A stretch of 41,604 bases of DNA from Betaproteobacteria bacterium (GCA_016868195.1 VGHQ01000007.1:1-41604); one strand, 5' to 3'; counted from the stretch's first letter, positions 7,941 through 16,659 are shown. Made by a program: numbers and translations. Notes: generated by a model not told the origin, from the sequence alone.

Positions 7941-10004
7941 CTGACTTCTCTAGCCGAGCTTAAGCTTTTTATACCTTCAGTATTAAATAAGCTCAAAAAA
8001 TTGGGCCTTGAAGATGTATTTAGTTTAGTGATGCATTTACCTATTCGTTATATTGACGAAACAATTGTGACGCCCATTCGTGATATTGAAATGGGCGTAC
8101 TTTCTCAAATAGAAGCAGAAGTTATTCGGGCAGAAATTGTCTATAAGCCCAAAAAAATGCTTATCGTACAAGTCAAAGACACATCTGGTAGCTTGCAGCT
8201 TAGATTTTTACATTTCTATCCAAGTCAAATGAAGATGTTTGAAGTGGGTAATCGCATTCGTATTTTAGGGGAGGCTCGGCATAATTTATTCGCATTCGAG
8301 ATGATTCATCCTCAATGTAAATTAACAAGAAAGGGCGATATATTGCCAGATACACTTACGCCGATTTATTCATTGGTTGCAGGCGTGGGGCAAAAAACAG
8401 TCAAGGATGCAATTGATAAAGTATTTCATCACTTTGATTTAAAAAATTATTTAAAAGATTTATTTTTACCGTCGGTTTACGAAAAATTACACTTACCAGA
8501 TCTTTATGAGAGTTTAAAAAGCATTCATCACCCAAAAGATTTTAAAGAGGCTACAAAACATGAGGCATTCTCTAGCATGTCATACCAAAGAATCATCTTT
8601 GATGAATTTTTAGCGCAACAATTATCTTTAAGATCTAATTATTTAATTAGACGCGCACTGACCGCTAGTCCGTTTAAAGCCACCAATAAACTCACGAATA
8701 TTTTTATTGATTATCTTGAATTTGATTTAACGAATGCGCAGAAAAAAGTCATTCAAGAAATTAAAAATGACCTTGAGAAAAACTATCCTATGCAAAGATT
8801 ATTACAAGGTGATGTAGGCAGTGGTAAAACAGTAGTAGCAACAATCGCCGCTCTGCAAGTGATTGAGAATGGAAGTCAGGTTGCTTTTATGGCGCCTACG
8901 GAAATTTTAGCGGAACAACATTACCGAAAACTTTATGCATGGTTGAGCCCTTTAGAAATAAAAGTCGCATGGCTCACAGGTAGTCAATCGAAAAAAGATC
9001 GAGAGATTTCCTTGGAGATGACGCAATCGGGTGAGGCAAAGATTGTGGTAGGTACCCATGCCCTTTTTCAAGAACATGTAGTATTTAATAAATTAGGTTT
9101 AAGTATTATTGATGAACAACATCGATTTGGGGTTGAACAAAGATTAGCCTTAAGAAAAAAAGGTGAATTAAATAAAGTGATTGAGCCTCATCAGCTCATG
9201 ATGAGTGCAACACCCATTCCCAGGACGCTTTCTATGAGTTATTTTGCAGATCTTGATGTTTCGGTGATTGATGAATTGCCTAAAGGGCGTGAAACTATTG
9301 TGACAAAACTTTTTTCAGAGGATCGACGCGACGAGATTTTAAAAAGAGTGCATGAGGTATGTCATGCCGGTGCTCAAGTCTATTGGGTATGCCCTTTAAT
9401 TGAAGAAAGTGAAGTATTACAACTTCAAACAGCTGAAGAAACCTATCTAAATATGCAATCTCATTTTAAAGACTTAAAGGTAGGGTTAGTTCATGGACGA
9501 ATGAAATCCTTAGAAAAACAAAAAATCATGTCTGATTTTGTGAAAGGTGATATTCAATTATTAGTGGCGACCACAGTAATTGAAGTAGGTGTTGATGTGC
9601 CTAATGCGACTTTGATGGTGATTGAAAATGCAGAGCGTATGGGACTTTCACAATTACATCAATTACGTGGTCGCGTGGGGCGAGGTTCACTTAAAAGTAC
9701 ATGCATTTTATTGTTTCAAAAAAAATTATCAGAGCTAGCACGACAAAGACTCAAAGTGATTTTTGAAAATACTGATGGTTTTATCATTGCTCAAGAAGAT
9801 TTAAACATAAGAGGCCCCGGAGAATTTTTAGGGGTAAGACAAAGTGGGGTACCTATATTGCGCATTGCTAATCTCAATCGTGATTTTAAATTATTAGAAG
9901 AAGCTAAAACGATAGCGGACCAATTATTGGAAGATTATCCTGAAGCTTCTCATCTTCATCTAAAACGCTGGCTAAGCCATGCAAATCAAAGAGTGAAAGT
10001 ATAA
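7941..10004 (+). CDS. recG: ATP-dependent DNA helicase RecG
   Basis: RecG remodels stalled replication forks and branch-migrates Holliday junctions. Visible are the wedge OB domain (VKDTSGSLQLRFLHFYPSQ), Walker A QGDVGSGKTVVAT, the DEQH box in IIDEQHRFGVEQR, MSATPIPRTL, and the helicase C motifs VGVDVPNATLMVIENAERMG and QLRGRVGRG. The first conventional start in frame is TTG 8001, which would remove part of the conserved N-terminus. The frame stays open upstream to 7929, and CTG 7941 yields LTSLAELKLFIPSVLNKLKKLG, matching the family N-terminus and giving 687 residues. An AAGAG ribosome-binding sequence lies about 8 bases before that CTG. I therefore prefer CTG as the start; this is inference. 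Confidence 0.9.
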   Translation: MTSLAELKLFIPSVLNKLKKLGLEDVFSLVMHLPIRYIDETIVTPIRDIEMGVLSQIEAEVIRAEIVYKPKKMLIVQVKDTSGSLQLRFLHFYPSQMKMFEVGNRIRILGEARHNLFAFEMIHPQCKLTRKGDILPDTLTPIYSLVAGVGQKTVKDAIDKVFHHFDLKNYLKDLFLPSVYEKLHLPDLYESLKSIHHPKDFKEATKHEAFSSMSYQRIIFDEFLAQQLSLRSNYLIRRALTASPFKATNKLTNIFIDYLEFDLTNAQKKVIQEIKNDLEKNYPMQRLLQGDVGSGKTVVATIAALQVIENGSQVAFMAPTEILAEQHYRKLYAWLSPLEIKVAWLTGSQSKKDREISLEMTQSGEAKIVVGTHALFQEHVVFNKLGLSIIDEQHRFGVEQRLALRKKGELNKVIEPHQLMMSATPIPRTLSMSYFADLDVSVIDELPKGRETIVTKLFSEDRRDEILKRVHEVCHAGAQVYWVCPLIEESEVLQLQTAEETYLNMQSHFKDLKVGLVHGRMKSLEKQKIMSDFVKGDIQLLVATTVIEVGVDVPNATLMVIENAERMGLSQLHQLRGRVGRGSLKSTCILLFQKKLSELARQRLKVIFENTDGFIIAQEDLNIRGPGEFLGVRQSGVPILRIANLNRDFKLLEEAKTIADQLLEDYPEASHLHLKRWLSHANQRVKV

Positions 10005-10006
10005 CC

Positions 10007-10495
10007 ATGTCATGGCTAAGATCACCTGCAATTCAAGGACATGAGTTTTCGTGGATAACCGAAGAAGGTTCTTTAACAGACCGATTAAAAAAAGAGTTTA
10101 ACGATGTCAAAGTTGATGTCATTTATGAAGGTTTGGCCTCAGAAAAAGAAACAGATTATATTCGTGAAGTAATTATCAAAAGTTTTGATAAGCCTATGAT
10201 ATTTGCTCAGACACGAGTAAAAATGATTGATCTTGATAGTGCTTGGAGTTGTTTAAAAGAACTTGGTCAACAATCGCTCGCAAATATTTTATTTAAAGAC
10301 CCCAAAATTTTTAGACATTCACTTTTGTATCGATTATGTGATTCAGATGATATTTTATATAGACGTTTAAAATCACTTGGCTATATCCATGAAGAAATTT
10401 TATGGATTAGAAAATCGAAATGGGAAAAAGACGGAAAAGACGGAAAGATTCTTTCTTTAACTGAAGCCTTTTTGCCAAAACTTTTCAAACAATAA
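10007..10495 (+). CDS. ubiC: Chorismate pyruvate-lyase (UbiC)
   Basis: UbiC splits chorismate into 4-hydroxybenzoate and pyruvate, the first committed step of ubiquinone synthesis. The 162-residue protein aligns in my reading with E. coli UbiC (165): YIREVIIKS with WLREILL, CLKELGQQSLANILF with ALQKLGKTPLGRYLF, and ILSLTEAFLP with LLLTELFLP, which contains the catalytic glutamate. The arginine that binds the product carboxylate in E. coli (R76) appears to be glutamine here (IFAQTRVKM), an unusual change. It starts 2 bases after recG. Together with ubiA downstream it makes up the ubiquinone head-group entry, separated by tonB. The family call is good although identity is low. Confidence 0.85.
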   Translation: MSWLRSPAIQGHEFSWITEEGSLTDRLKKEFNDVKVDVIYEGLASEKETDYIREVIIKSFDKPMIFAQTRVKMIDLDSAWSCLKELGQQSLANILFKDPKIFRHSLLYRLCDSDDILYRRLKSLGYIHEEILWIRKSKWEKDGKDGKILSLTEAFLPKLFKQ

Positions 10496-10513
10496 CTAAG
10501 ATCATATCAGCTT

Positions 10514-10532
10514 GATGATGATAATCATTCTC
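10514..10532 (+). promoter_or_regulatory. Fur box in the tonB promoter
   Basis: GATGATGATAATCATTCTC matches 17 of 19 positions of the classical Fur box GATAATGATAATCATTATC; the two mismatches are at positions 4 and 17. It overlaps the -35 region of the promoter just upstream of tonB, a position where Fur-Fe(II) would block RNA polymerase. The match, the location and the downstream gene agree with iron repression. Confidence 0.85.
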
Positions 10533-10546
10533 ATTTAAGCTATAAT
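10518..10546 (+). promoter_or_regulatory. Sigma70-type promoter of tonB
   Basis: A perfect TATAAT -10 lies at 10541-10546. The hexamer 17 bases upstream, ATGATA (10518-10523), matches TTGACA at four of six positions and lies inside the Fur box. The start site would be near 10553, about 30 bases before the tonB GTG. Confidence 0.7.
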
Positions 10547-10583
10547 TTCCTTTTTATTTTTTTCAAAGTATTTTCCAATAATT

Positions 10584-11255
10584 GTGACTTTGTCGAGACA
10601 TATTTCCTTTCATATCGATTTGCCAAAAGCTATTGGAGTTTCAATCGCTATTCATATCATTTTGATGGTAGGTTTACCCGAATTCGATAAACCATTATTA
10701 ATATTAATACCTCAAGAGATGAGTGTTACGATCTCAAGTTTGCCAATTCAACAGCCAATCGAAAAAATTGAACCACCAGAGCCTATAAAGCCTAAACCAA
10801 TAAAAAAAGTGGAGCCTATTCAGAAAATAGAGAAAAAAATTACACCAATTATTGATAAAAATGCAACAATAGTTGCTCAACCTGCGCCTAAAGAAGTGGC
10901 ACCACCTGAGCCCGCAGAGGTTATTTCAAAAATTCCTAATGTTTTAGCCCAAGAACAAGTGACTCAGTCTATAGAGAGTTATAGTAGTTTGCTTGCAAAT
11001 GCGATTGCAAAATATAAGCAATATCCAAAAATTGCTCAAATGAGAGGTTGGCAAGGGACTGTTATTGCAGATCTTGAAATTGATAGTAAAGGCTTAGTGA
11101 TTAGTGTCAAGATTAAAAAGAGCAGTACTTATGAAGTTTTAGATAACGAAGCGCTCGAAATGATAAAAAAAGCTTCGCCATTTCCGGCTCCACCAGATAA
11201 TTTGCGCGGTAAAAATTTTAATGTGCTTGTGCCTATTTCATTCAAACTCGAATAA
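10584..11255 (+). CDS. tonB: Energy transducer TonB
   Basis: This 223-residue protein couples the inner-membrane proton-motive force to TonB-dependent outer-membrane receptors (iron chelates, cobalamin and others). It has a short cytoplasmic N-terminus, one membrane segment with the conserved TonB histidine (AIGVSIAIHIILMVGL, about residues 16-31), and a periplasmic linker rich in Pro, Lys and Glu at about 50-115. A TonB C-terminal domain follows from about 130, with KYPKIAQMRGWQGTVIADLEID and SSTYEVLDNEALEMIKKASPFPAPP. The start is GTG 10584; no ATG is available before the membrane segment. A Fur box controls its promoter. exbB and exbD are not in the window. It lies between ubiC and ubiA, and ubiA begins 18 bases after its stop. 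Confidence 0.92.
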   Translation: MTLSRHISFHIDLPKAIGVSIAIHIILMVGLPEFDKPLLILIPQEMSVTISSLPIQQPIEKIEPPEPIKPKPIKKVEPIQKIEKKITPIIDKNATIVAQPAPKEVAPPEPAEVISKIPNVLAQEQVTQSIESYSSLLANAIAKYKQYPKIAQMRGWQGTVIADLEIDSKGLVISVKIKKSSTYEVLDNEALEMIKKASPFPAPPDNLRGKNFNVLVPISFKLE

Positions 11256-11273
11256 TCCGATTTAATTTTAAAG

Positions 11274-12122
11274 ATGCGTTCTTACTTTCATCTTATGCGT
11301 CTTGATAAACCCATTGGCATTTTTTTGTTATTGTGGCCAACCTTATGGGCACTTCTCATAGCAAGCCATGGCCATCCGAGTAAGCAGCATCTCACCATTT
11401 TTGTTTTAGGTACAATCTTAATGCGATCAGCTGGCTGTGTGGCGAATGATATCCTTGATCACAAATTTGATTCTTTTGTCACACGCACAAAATTACGCCC
11501 TTTAGCGAATCAATCTATCTCGGTTAGGAATGCATTTTTTTTACTGATTATTTTGTTATTGGGTGCATTGACATGTGTTTTATTTTTAAATGAACAATCA
11601 TTTTATTTTTCTCTGATAGCTTTATTCTTAGCACTCACTTATCCCCTAACTAAAAGATTTTTTATCATGCCTCAAGCCTATTTAGGTTTAAGTTTTGGTA
11701 TGGGTATTCCCATCGCTTTTGTTGCAAATGATATTTCCCTAACTTTAACGATATGGCTTTTATTTTTTGCGAATGTATTTTGGGCGATTGCTTACGATAC
11801 GCTTTATGCGGTGACAGACAAAAATGATGATTTAAAAATTGGCATTCGCTCTTCGGCTATTTGGTTTGGAAATTACGTGAAAGAAGCCATTATGTTCTGT
11901 TATACCTGTATGATGGGATGCTTGATTTGGATTGGAAAGCTAGAGAATTTTGGCTGGCCTTTTTATATATTTATGATGTTGAGTCTTATTTTTATTGGAG
12001 TTCTTTATCGTCAAATCAGGACGCTCAACCCAAAAGCTTGTTTTGATGCATTTTTGAGCAATAATTACCTGGGTGGGCTTGTCTTTTTAGGTGTTTTTTT
12101 TCACTATCTCTATGCGAACTAA
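11274..12122 (+). CDS. ubiA: 4-hydroxybenzoate polyprenyltransferase (UbiA)
   Basis: UbiA attaches the polyprenyl tail to 4-hydroxybenzoate, the second step of ubiquinone synthesis, in the inner membrane. The 282-residue protein opens with LMRLDKPIGIFLLLWPTLWAL, and the first aspartate-rich motif is N58-D59-xx-D62-xxx-D66 followed by RTKLRPL. The second is YDTLYAVTDKNDDLKIG. Eight or nine hydrophobic segments fit the known fold. It partners UbiC (10007-10495) but is separated from it by tonB. The 18-base gap after tonB suggests that at least part of its transcription comes from the Fur-controlled promoter. Confidence 0.95.
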   Translation: MRSYFHLMRLDKPIGIFLLLWPTLWALLIASHGHPSKQHLTIFVLGTILMRSAGCVANDILDHKFDSFVTRTKLRPLANQSISVRNAFFLLIILLLGALTCVLFLNEQSFYFSLIALFLALTYPLTKRFFIMPQAYLGLSFGMGIPIAFVANDISLTLTIWLLFFANVFWAIAYDTLYAVTDKNDDLKIGIRSSAIWFGNYVKEAIMFCYTCMMGCLIWIGKLENFGWPFYIFMMLSLIFIGVLYRQIRTLNPKACFDAFLSNNYLGGLVFLGVFFHYLYAN

Positions 12123-12135
12123 ATCATTAATAAAA

Positions 12136-12165
12136 TTGACAAAACAGGCAGTTTTGACATAGAAT
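12136..12165 (+). promoter_or_regulatory. Strong sigma70 promoter of rplM-rpsI
   Basis: TTGACA (12136-12141), an 18-base spacer and TAGAAT (12160-12165) lie 44 bases upstream of rplM. A second TTGACA occurs at 12154-12159 but has no good -10 partner. Confidence 0.75.
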
Positions 12166-12208
12166 TCATCTCTTTTTTTAAATTTATAGCGCTAAAGTTG
12201 GTATTGAA

Positions 12209-12637
12209 ATGAAGACATTTTCAGCAAAATCCCACGAAGTAAAACGCGATTGGTTCGTTGTAGACGGAACTGATTTAGTGTTGGGTAGATTAGCAAGTGC
12301 GATTGCACATCGATTACGTGGTAAACATAAAGCCATTTATACACCGCACGTAGATACAGGCGATTACATTGTAGTGATCAACGCGGAAAAGATTAAAGTA
12401 ACGGGTAACAAAGGTGATGATAAGGTTTACCATCGCCACTCAGGTTATCCAGGCGGTATTTCAACAACGAACTTCTCTAACATGCAAGACCGTTTTCCTG
12501 GCCGTGCTTTAGAAAAGGCAGTGAAGGGAATGCTACCAAAAGGACCTTTGGGTTATGCCATGATTAAAAAGATGAAAGTCTATTCAGGCGCAACTCACGA
12601 TCATGTGGCACAACAACCACAACCATTAAGCATATAG
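12209..12637 (+). CDS. rplM: 50S ribosomal protein L13
   Basis: This 142-residue protein is ribosomal protein L13, which binds 23S rRNA early in large-subunit assembly. It starts [30 protein letters not shown] and contains [32 protein letters not shown] and the [16 protein letters not shown] signature. Length equals that of E. coli L13. It is followed by rpsI after 13 bases, the near-universal L13-S9 operon, and preceded by a strong promoter. In E. coli L13 represses its own operon's translation; I see no obvious conserved leader structure here. Confidence 0.98.
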   Translation: MKTFSAKSHEVKRDWFVVDGTDLVLGRLASAIAHRLRGKHKAIYTPHVDTGDYIVVINAEKIKVTGNKGDDKVYHRHSGYPGGISTTNFSNMQDRFPGRALEKAVKGMLPKGPLGYAMIKKMKVYSGATHDHVAQQPQPLSI

Positions 12638-12650
12638 TTAAGGAAATACT

Positions 12651-13043
12651 ATGATAGGTAAATACAATTACGGAACGGGTCGCAGAAAAAGCTCGATAGC
12701 TCGTGTATTCATTAAGCCAGGTAAAGGTGTGATTACAGTGAACGACAAACCTGCAGATGAATATTTTACACGTTATACCTCTCGTATGATTTTCCGCCAA
12801 CCACTTGATTTAACGAATACGTTAAATACATTTGATATTCATGTGAATGTCATTGGTGGTGGTGAGTCTGGTCAAGCAGGCGCAGTGCGTCATGGTATTA
12901 CACGCGCACTTATTGACTATGATACAAATTTAAAGAGTACGCTTTCACAAGCTGGCTTTGTAACACGTGATGCACGCGAAGTTGAGCGTAAAAAAGTGGG
13001 TCTTCGTAAAGCTCGTAGACGTAAACAATTCTCGAAACGTTAA
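12651..13043 (+). CDS. rpsI: 30S ribosomal protein S9
   Basis: This 130-residue protein is ribosomal protein S9. It starts [24 protein letters not shown] and contains [26 protein letters not shown], the S9 signature. It ends in the basic tail [16 protein letters not shown], whose terminal Lys-Arg reaches the P-site tRNA anticodon. Length equals E. coli S9. A ribosome-binding AAGGA precedes the ATG. It is the last gene of the rplM-rpsI transcript, with a strong terminator 22 bases after its stop. Confidence 0.98.
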   Translation: MIGKYNYGTGRRKSSIARVFIKPGKGVITVNDKPADEYFTRYTSRMIFRQPLDLTNTLNTFDIHVNVIGGGESGQAGAVRHGITRALIDYDTNLKSTLSQAGFVTRDAREVERKKVGLRKARRRKQFSKR

Positions 13044-13065
13044 TTGTTTCAAGTTCCAAAGAGCA

Positions 13066-13092
13066 AAAAGGCCGCTTACAAGCGGCTTTTTT
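13066..13092 (+). terminator. Intrinsic terminator after rpsI
   Basis: GCCGCT (13071-13076) pairs with AGCGGC (13081-13086) around a TACA loop, flanked by AAAAAG upstream and TTTTTT downstream. The 6-bp GC-rich stem with a U-tract ends the rplM-rpsI transcript before argC. Confidence 0.9.
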
Positions 13093-13171
13093 GTTATATA
13101 GAGTTAAATAAATTTTGTTAGTATGGGGTTTTAAGGGTTAAGACTTCTTTTAAATTAGAGGTGCGTATGTG

Positions 13172-14215
13172 ATGAGTAATCTTTCAAAGATTAAAGTAGG
13201 CGTGGTGGGTGCGACCGGTTATACCGGCGTTGAGCTATTAAGAATTTTAGTTAAACATCCTCATGTGACTATTCAAACTGTGACCTCCAGAGCAGAAGCT
13301 GGCCTATCCATCGCGACCTTATTTCCGAATTTAAGAGGATTAATCGATCTTAAATTTGAAGATCCAAAGACTGCTGATTTGGTAAATTGTGATCTCGTGT
13401 TTTTTGCAACACCTAATGGGATTGCCATGCAAGAAGTGCCCGCACTTCTTAAAGCTGGGGTCAAAGTGATTGATTTGGCAGCAGATTTTAGGCTAAAAGA
13501 CGCGCACGTCTGGGAAAAATGGTACAAAATGTCGCATTCATGTAGCGATCTACTTAAAGATGCTGTTTATGGTTTGCCAGAAATTAATAGAGAAAAAATT
13601 AAAAAAGCTTCACTTGTAGCTAATCCGGGTTGTTATCCCACAGCGATTCAATTGGGATTTATTCCTTTGATTGAATCTGGTGTGATTAACCTTGATGATC
13701 TCATCGCAGACGCTAAATCAGGCGTGTCAGGTGCGGGCAGAAAAGCTGAAGTGAATGCATTGATGGCGGAAGCGTCTGATAACTTTAAAGCATACGGTGT
13801 TGAAGGGCATAGACATTTACCCGAAATCACGCAAGGACTTACGGGCGTTGCGAATCAGGCGGTGCATTTAACCTTTGTGCCACATTTAACACCTATGATT
13901 AGAGGTATACATGCAACACTTTACGCAACGCTGACTAAAAATATAGACTTACAAGCACTTTTTGAATCGAGATATAAGCATGAGTCCTTTGTGGATGTCA
14001 TGCCAAAAGGCGCTCATCCCGAAACAAGATCTGTAAGAGGCTCAAATCAATGTCGCATCAGTATCCATCAGCCGCATGGAAGTCATAAGGTTGTTGTGTT
14101 ATCTGTCATCGATAATCTTGTGAAAGGTGCGGCAGGACAGGCTGTGCAAAATATGAATCTTATGTTTGATTTTCAAGAGATTTCTGGACTTGATCTTGTG
14201 CCTTTGATGCCATAA
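13172..14215 (+). CDS. argC: N-acetyl-gamma-glutamyl-phosphate reductase
   Basis: ArgC reduces N-acetylglutamyl phosphate to the semialdehyde in arginine synthesis. From ATG 13172 the protein has 347 residues, normal for the long ArgC type. It has the NADP-binding [18 protein letters not shown] and the catalytic cysteine C154 in [14 protein letters not shown]. It also has [10 protein letters not shown] and [12 protein letters not shown] with the active-site histidine, and ends with [20 protein letters not shown] immediately upstream (13169) could serve instead; an AGAGG ribosome-binding site 7-10 bases upstream suits either. It stands between the rpsI terminator and a coiled-coil membrane gene, so it probably has its own promoter. 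Confidence 0.96.
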   Translation: MSNLSKIKVGVVGATGYTGVELLRILVKHPHVTIQTVTSRAEAGLSIATLFPNLRGLIDLKFEDPKTADLVNCDLVFFATPNGIAMQEVPALLKAGVKVIDLAADFRLKDAHVWEKWYKMSHSCSDLLKDAVYGLPEINREKIKKASLVANPGCYPTAIQLGFIPLIESGVINLDDLIADAKSGVSGAGRKAEVNALMAEASDNFKAYGVEGHRHLPEITQGLTGVANQAVHLTFVPHLTPMIRGIHATLYATLTKNIDLQALFESRYKHESFVDVMPKGAHPETRSVRGSNQCRISIHQPHGSHKVVVLSVIDNLVKGAAGQAVQNMNLMFDFQEISGLDLVPLMP

Positions 14216-14227
14216 AGTGTTGTTTCT

Positions 14228-14593
14228 ATGAGAAAAGTTAAGCGAACCTATACAAAATATTTTGGCGTAACACGTCGGAGAATGCGCATTAAAGCAGGTG
14301 CGTCTTGGCATACCTATTTGATAATCGCTGCACTCTCATTTATAGGCGGCGCAGGGTTTACTTATTGGGAGTTAAACGGTGGCTCAGTGATTGGGTTTAT
14401 TTCAAAAATTCAAGCACTGGAAGCTGAAAATCAATCAATACAAGGCCAGTTATTACATCAAAAAATTGAGCTTCAATTGAAATCGATTTCAGGCGATAAA
14501 GTATCAGGCGATATTACTAAGCTCCAAGAAGAAAATGCCAAGCTAAAAGAAGACATTCTTTTTTACGAAAAAATTGTAGGCAAGAAACGATAA
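14228..14593 (+). CDS. Single-pass membrane protein with coiled coil, DUF6776-like
   Basis: This 121-residue protein has a very basic cytoplasmic N-terminus (MRKVKRTYTKYFGVTRRRMRIK), one membrane segment at about residues 30-47 (TYLIIAALSFIGGAGFTY) and a C-terminal coiled coil (IQALEAENQSIQGQLLHQ, LQEENAKLKEDILFYEKIV). The positive-inside rule puts the coiled coil in the periplasm. The layout and the position between argC and a bactofilin recall a betaproteobacterial family of unknown function that I tentatively identify as DUF6776. It precedes the bactofilin gene by 10 bases, so the pair is probably co-expressed and the proteins may interact at the membrane. Function unknown. Confidence 0.75.
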   Translation: MRKVKRTYTKYFGVTRRRMRIKAGASWHTYLIIAALSFIGGAGFTYWELNGGSVIGFISKIQALEAENQSIQGQLLHQKIELQLKSISGDKVSGDITKLQEENAKLKEDILFYEKIVGKKR

Positions 14594-14603
14594 AGGATAT
14601 TTC

Positions 14604-14987
14604 ATGTTTTTTAATAAAAAAAATAAAGCGCACACAATTGATACACTCGTTGATAAAGATGTTACGGTGCGTGGCAATGTGACTTATTCAGGTGGCATTC
14701 GTGTAGATGGTGCTATTTATGGGAATCTCACTGAACTTCCAGGTACGGCAGGGACTCTTATTATGGGTAATAAAAGTCTCATTAAAGGAAATATATCAGC
14801 CCATACAGCCATTATTGGCGGAGATGTGAATGGTAATATTGTATGTGCCGAGTACATAGAGCTTCATGGGAATGCCAGAATTATGGGTAACATCGAATAT
14901 AAGGTGATAGAAATTCATTCAGGTGCTAAAGTGTATGGACGACTTAAAGAAGTTGTTAAAGATTATCAGTCACAAAAAAAGAAATAA
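14604..14987 (+). CDS. Bactofilin (polymer-forming cytoskeletal protein)
   Basis: This 127-residue protein is a bactofilin, which forms nucleotide-independent filaments near the membrane and helps place cell-wall or polar machinery. The core (about residues 18-115) is the DUF583 right-handed beta-helix with repeating short strands: VTVRGNVTYSGGIRVDGAIYGNL, LIMGNKSLIKGNISAHTAII, VNGNIVCAEYIELHGNARIMGNI, KVIEIHSGAKVYGRL. Short charged tails flank it, the N-terminal one starting MFFNKKNK, as in membrane-touching bactofilins. It follows the membrane coiled-coil gene by 10 bases and precedes erpA by 15. No M23 peptidase partner, often seen beside bactofilins, is present. Confidence 0.93.
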   Translation: MFFNKKNKAHTIDTLVDKDVTVRGNVTYSGGIRVDGAIYGNLTELPGTAGTLIMGNKSLIKGNISAHTAIIGGDVNGNIVCAEYIELHGNARIMGNIEYKVIEIHSGAKVYGRLKEVVKDYQSQKKK

Positions 14988-15002
14988 TCAGGAGTAAATA
15001 TT

Positions 15003-15368
15003 ATGAATCAAATCGTTGAATCAAAAGAAATGGAAATGCCAACCCCACTTATTTTTACAGATAATGCTGTAAAGAAAGTAAAGGAATTAATTGAAGAAGA
15101 AGGTCAACCAGAGCTCAAACTTCGAGTATTTGTGAGTGGTGGCGGATGTTCGGGTTTTCAGTATGGATTTACATTTGAAGAAGCAATCAACGAGGACGAC
15201 ACGCAAGTAACAAAAGATTCTGTCACGTTGTTGATTGATCCCATGAGCCTGCAATATTTAATGGGCGCTGAAATTGATTATCAAGATAGCGTTCAAGGCT
15301 CACAATTTGTCATTAAGAATCCAAACGCACAAACAACTTGTGGTTGCGGTTCTTCTTTCTCAGCTTAA
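15003..15368 (+). CDS. erpA: Iron-sulfur cluster insertion protein ErpA
   Basis: ErpA is an A-type carrier that delivers Fe-S clusters to apoproteins, essential for respiratory and isoprenoid enzymes in many bacteria. The 121-residue protein has the three conserved cysteines: C49 in [14 protein letters not shown], and C113 and C115 in [11 protein letters not shown]. Length and the short N-terminal extension fit ErpA rather than IscA. It ends 7 bases before the convergent gltA stop with no terminator visible between. The argC-coiled-coil-bactofilin-erpA order appears betaproteobacterial. Confidence 0.94.
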   Translation: MNQIVESKEMEMPTPLIFTDNAVKKVKELIEEEGQPELKLRVFVSGGGCSGFQYGFTFEEAINEDDTQVTKDSVTLLIDPMSLQYLMGAEIDYQDSVQGSQFVIKNPNAQTTCGCGSSFSA

Positions 15369-15375
15369 AACGGAT

Positions 15376-16659
15376 TTAATTTTTAGGGACGTCACGTCGA
15401 GGTTTACCTGTGTAAACTTGGCGTGGTCGGCCAATTTTACTTCCAGGTTGACCTAGCATTTCATTCCATTGAGCAACCCAACCTGACATTCTCGCAAGCG
15501 CAAACACCGCAGTAAACATCGAATTAGGAATGCCCATAGCGCGCATCACAATGCCAGAGTAAAAATCTACATTTGGGTATAGTTTTTTCTCAATGAAGTA
15601 TTCATCCTCAAGTGCAATTTGTTCTAATTTCATGGCAAGTTTGAAAATAGGATCATCTCTCAAGCCAAGTTCATCAAGGACTTCATAGCAAGTCTTACGC
15701 ATGATTTCTGCACGAGGATCTTTATTGCGATAAATGCGATGGCCAAATCCCATCATACGGAAAGAATCATCTCTATCTTTTGCGCGCTTAATGAATGCGC
15801 CAATTCTACTTTCATCCCCAATTTCTTCGAGCATTTTTAAAGTAGCTTCGTTCGCGCCGCCGTGTGCTGGGCCCCAAAGAGATGCAATGCCTGCAGCAAT
15901 ACATGCAAAAGGATTAGCACCTGATGAGCCCGCAAGCCTTACTGTAGAAGTGGATGCATTTTGTTCATGATCTGCATGAAGAATTAAAATGCGATCAAAA
16001 GCTCTAGCAAGTACTGGATTAGGTTTGTATTCTTCACATGGTGTTGCAAACATCATATGCATAAAGTTTTCTGCATAACCCAAATCATTTTTAGGGTAAA
16101 TAAAAGGTTGGCCTAAGCTATATTTATAACTCCATGCCGCGATAGTAGGTACTTTAGCTAATAGCTGATGCGCGGATATTTGGCGATGTTCAGGATTCAT
16201 CACATCCATGGCATCAAAATAAAATGCAGACATTGAGCCTACAACCCCTACCATGACTGCCATAGGATGAGCATCACGTCTAAATCCACGGAAAATATTA
16301 TTGAGTTGATCGTGCAGCATGGTGTGACGATTAATGGTTGTTGAAAATGTTTCTTTTTCTTGAGGCTTGGGTAATTCACCATGCATTAATAGGTAAGCAA
16401 CATCTAAAAAATTATATTGTTCTGCGAGTTGCTCAATAGGGTAGCCGCGGTAAAGAAGAAGACCTTTCTCTCCATCAATAAAAGTAATTTCAGAGCTGCA
16501 AGAAGCAGTCGACATAAAACCAGGGTCATAACTAAATATTTGATGAGCACCTAATTGTCGGATATCAATGGCGTCGTTACCCATAGTGCTTTTTACCAAA
16601 GGCAATTCTAAGGATGTTGATTCTTGATTAAAGTTTAATGTGACTTTAGTTGATTTCAT
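15376..16659 (-). CDS. gltA: Citrate synthase (type II)
   Basis: Citrate synthase condenses acetyl-CoA and oxaloacetate at the entry to the TCA cycle. The 427-residue protein is the NADH-sensitive hexameric type II form by length and by its N-terminal domain ([20 protein letters not shown]). Visible are [45 protein letters not shown] with the active-site histidine, [25 protein letters not shown] and the catalytic aspartate in NVDFYSGI. In methylotrophs with an incomplete TCA cycle it would serve biosynthesis; that is inference. It lies downstream of anmK on the same strand, with a TATAAT in the 67-base gap. Confidence 0.97.
   Translation of the reverse strand: MKSTKVTLNFNQESTSLELPLVKSTMGNDAIDIRQLGAHQIFSYDPGFMSTASCSSEITFIDGEKGLLLYRGYPIEQLAEQYNFLDVAYLLMHGELPKPQEKETFSTTINRHTMLHDQLNNIFRGFRRDAHPMAVMVGVVGSMSAFYFDAMDVMNPEHRQISAHQLLAKVPTIAAWSYKYSLGQPFIYPKNDLGYAENFMHMMFATPCEEYKPNPVLARAFDRILILHADHEQNASTSTVRLAGSSGANPFACIAAGIASLWGPAHGGANEATLKMLEEIGDESRIGAFIKRAKDRDDSFRMMGFGHRIYRNKDPRAEIMRKTCYEVLDELGLRDDPIFKLAMKLEQIALEDEYFIEKKLYPNVDFYSGIVMRAMGIPNSMFTAVFALARMSGWVAQWNEMLGQPGSKIGRPRQVYTGKPRRDVPKN

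Noticed and set aside
8001-8003. TTG 8001 as recG start
   Set aside because: It would remove about 20 residues that match the RecG N-terminus; the open frame upstream with CTG 7941 explains them better.
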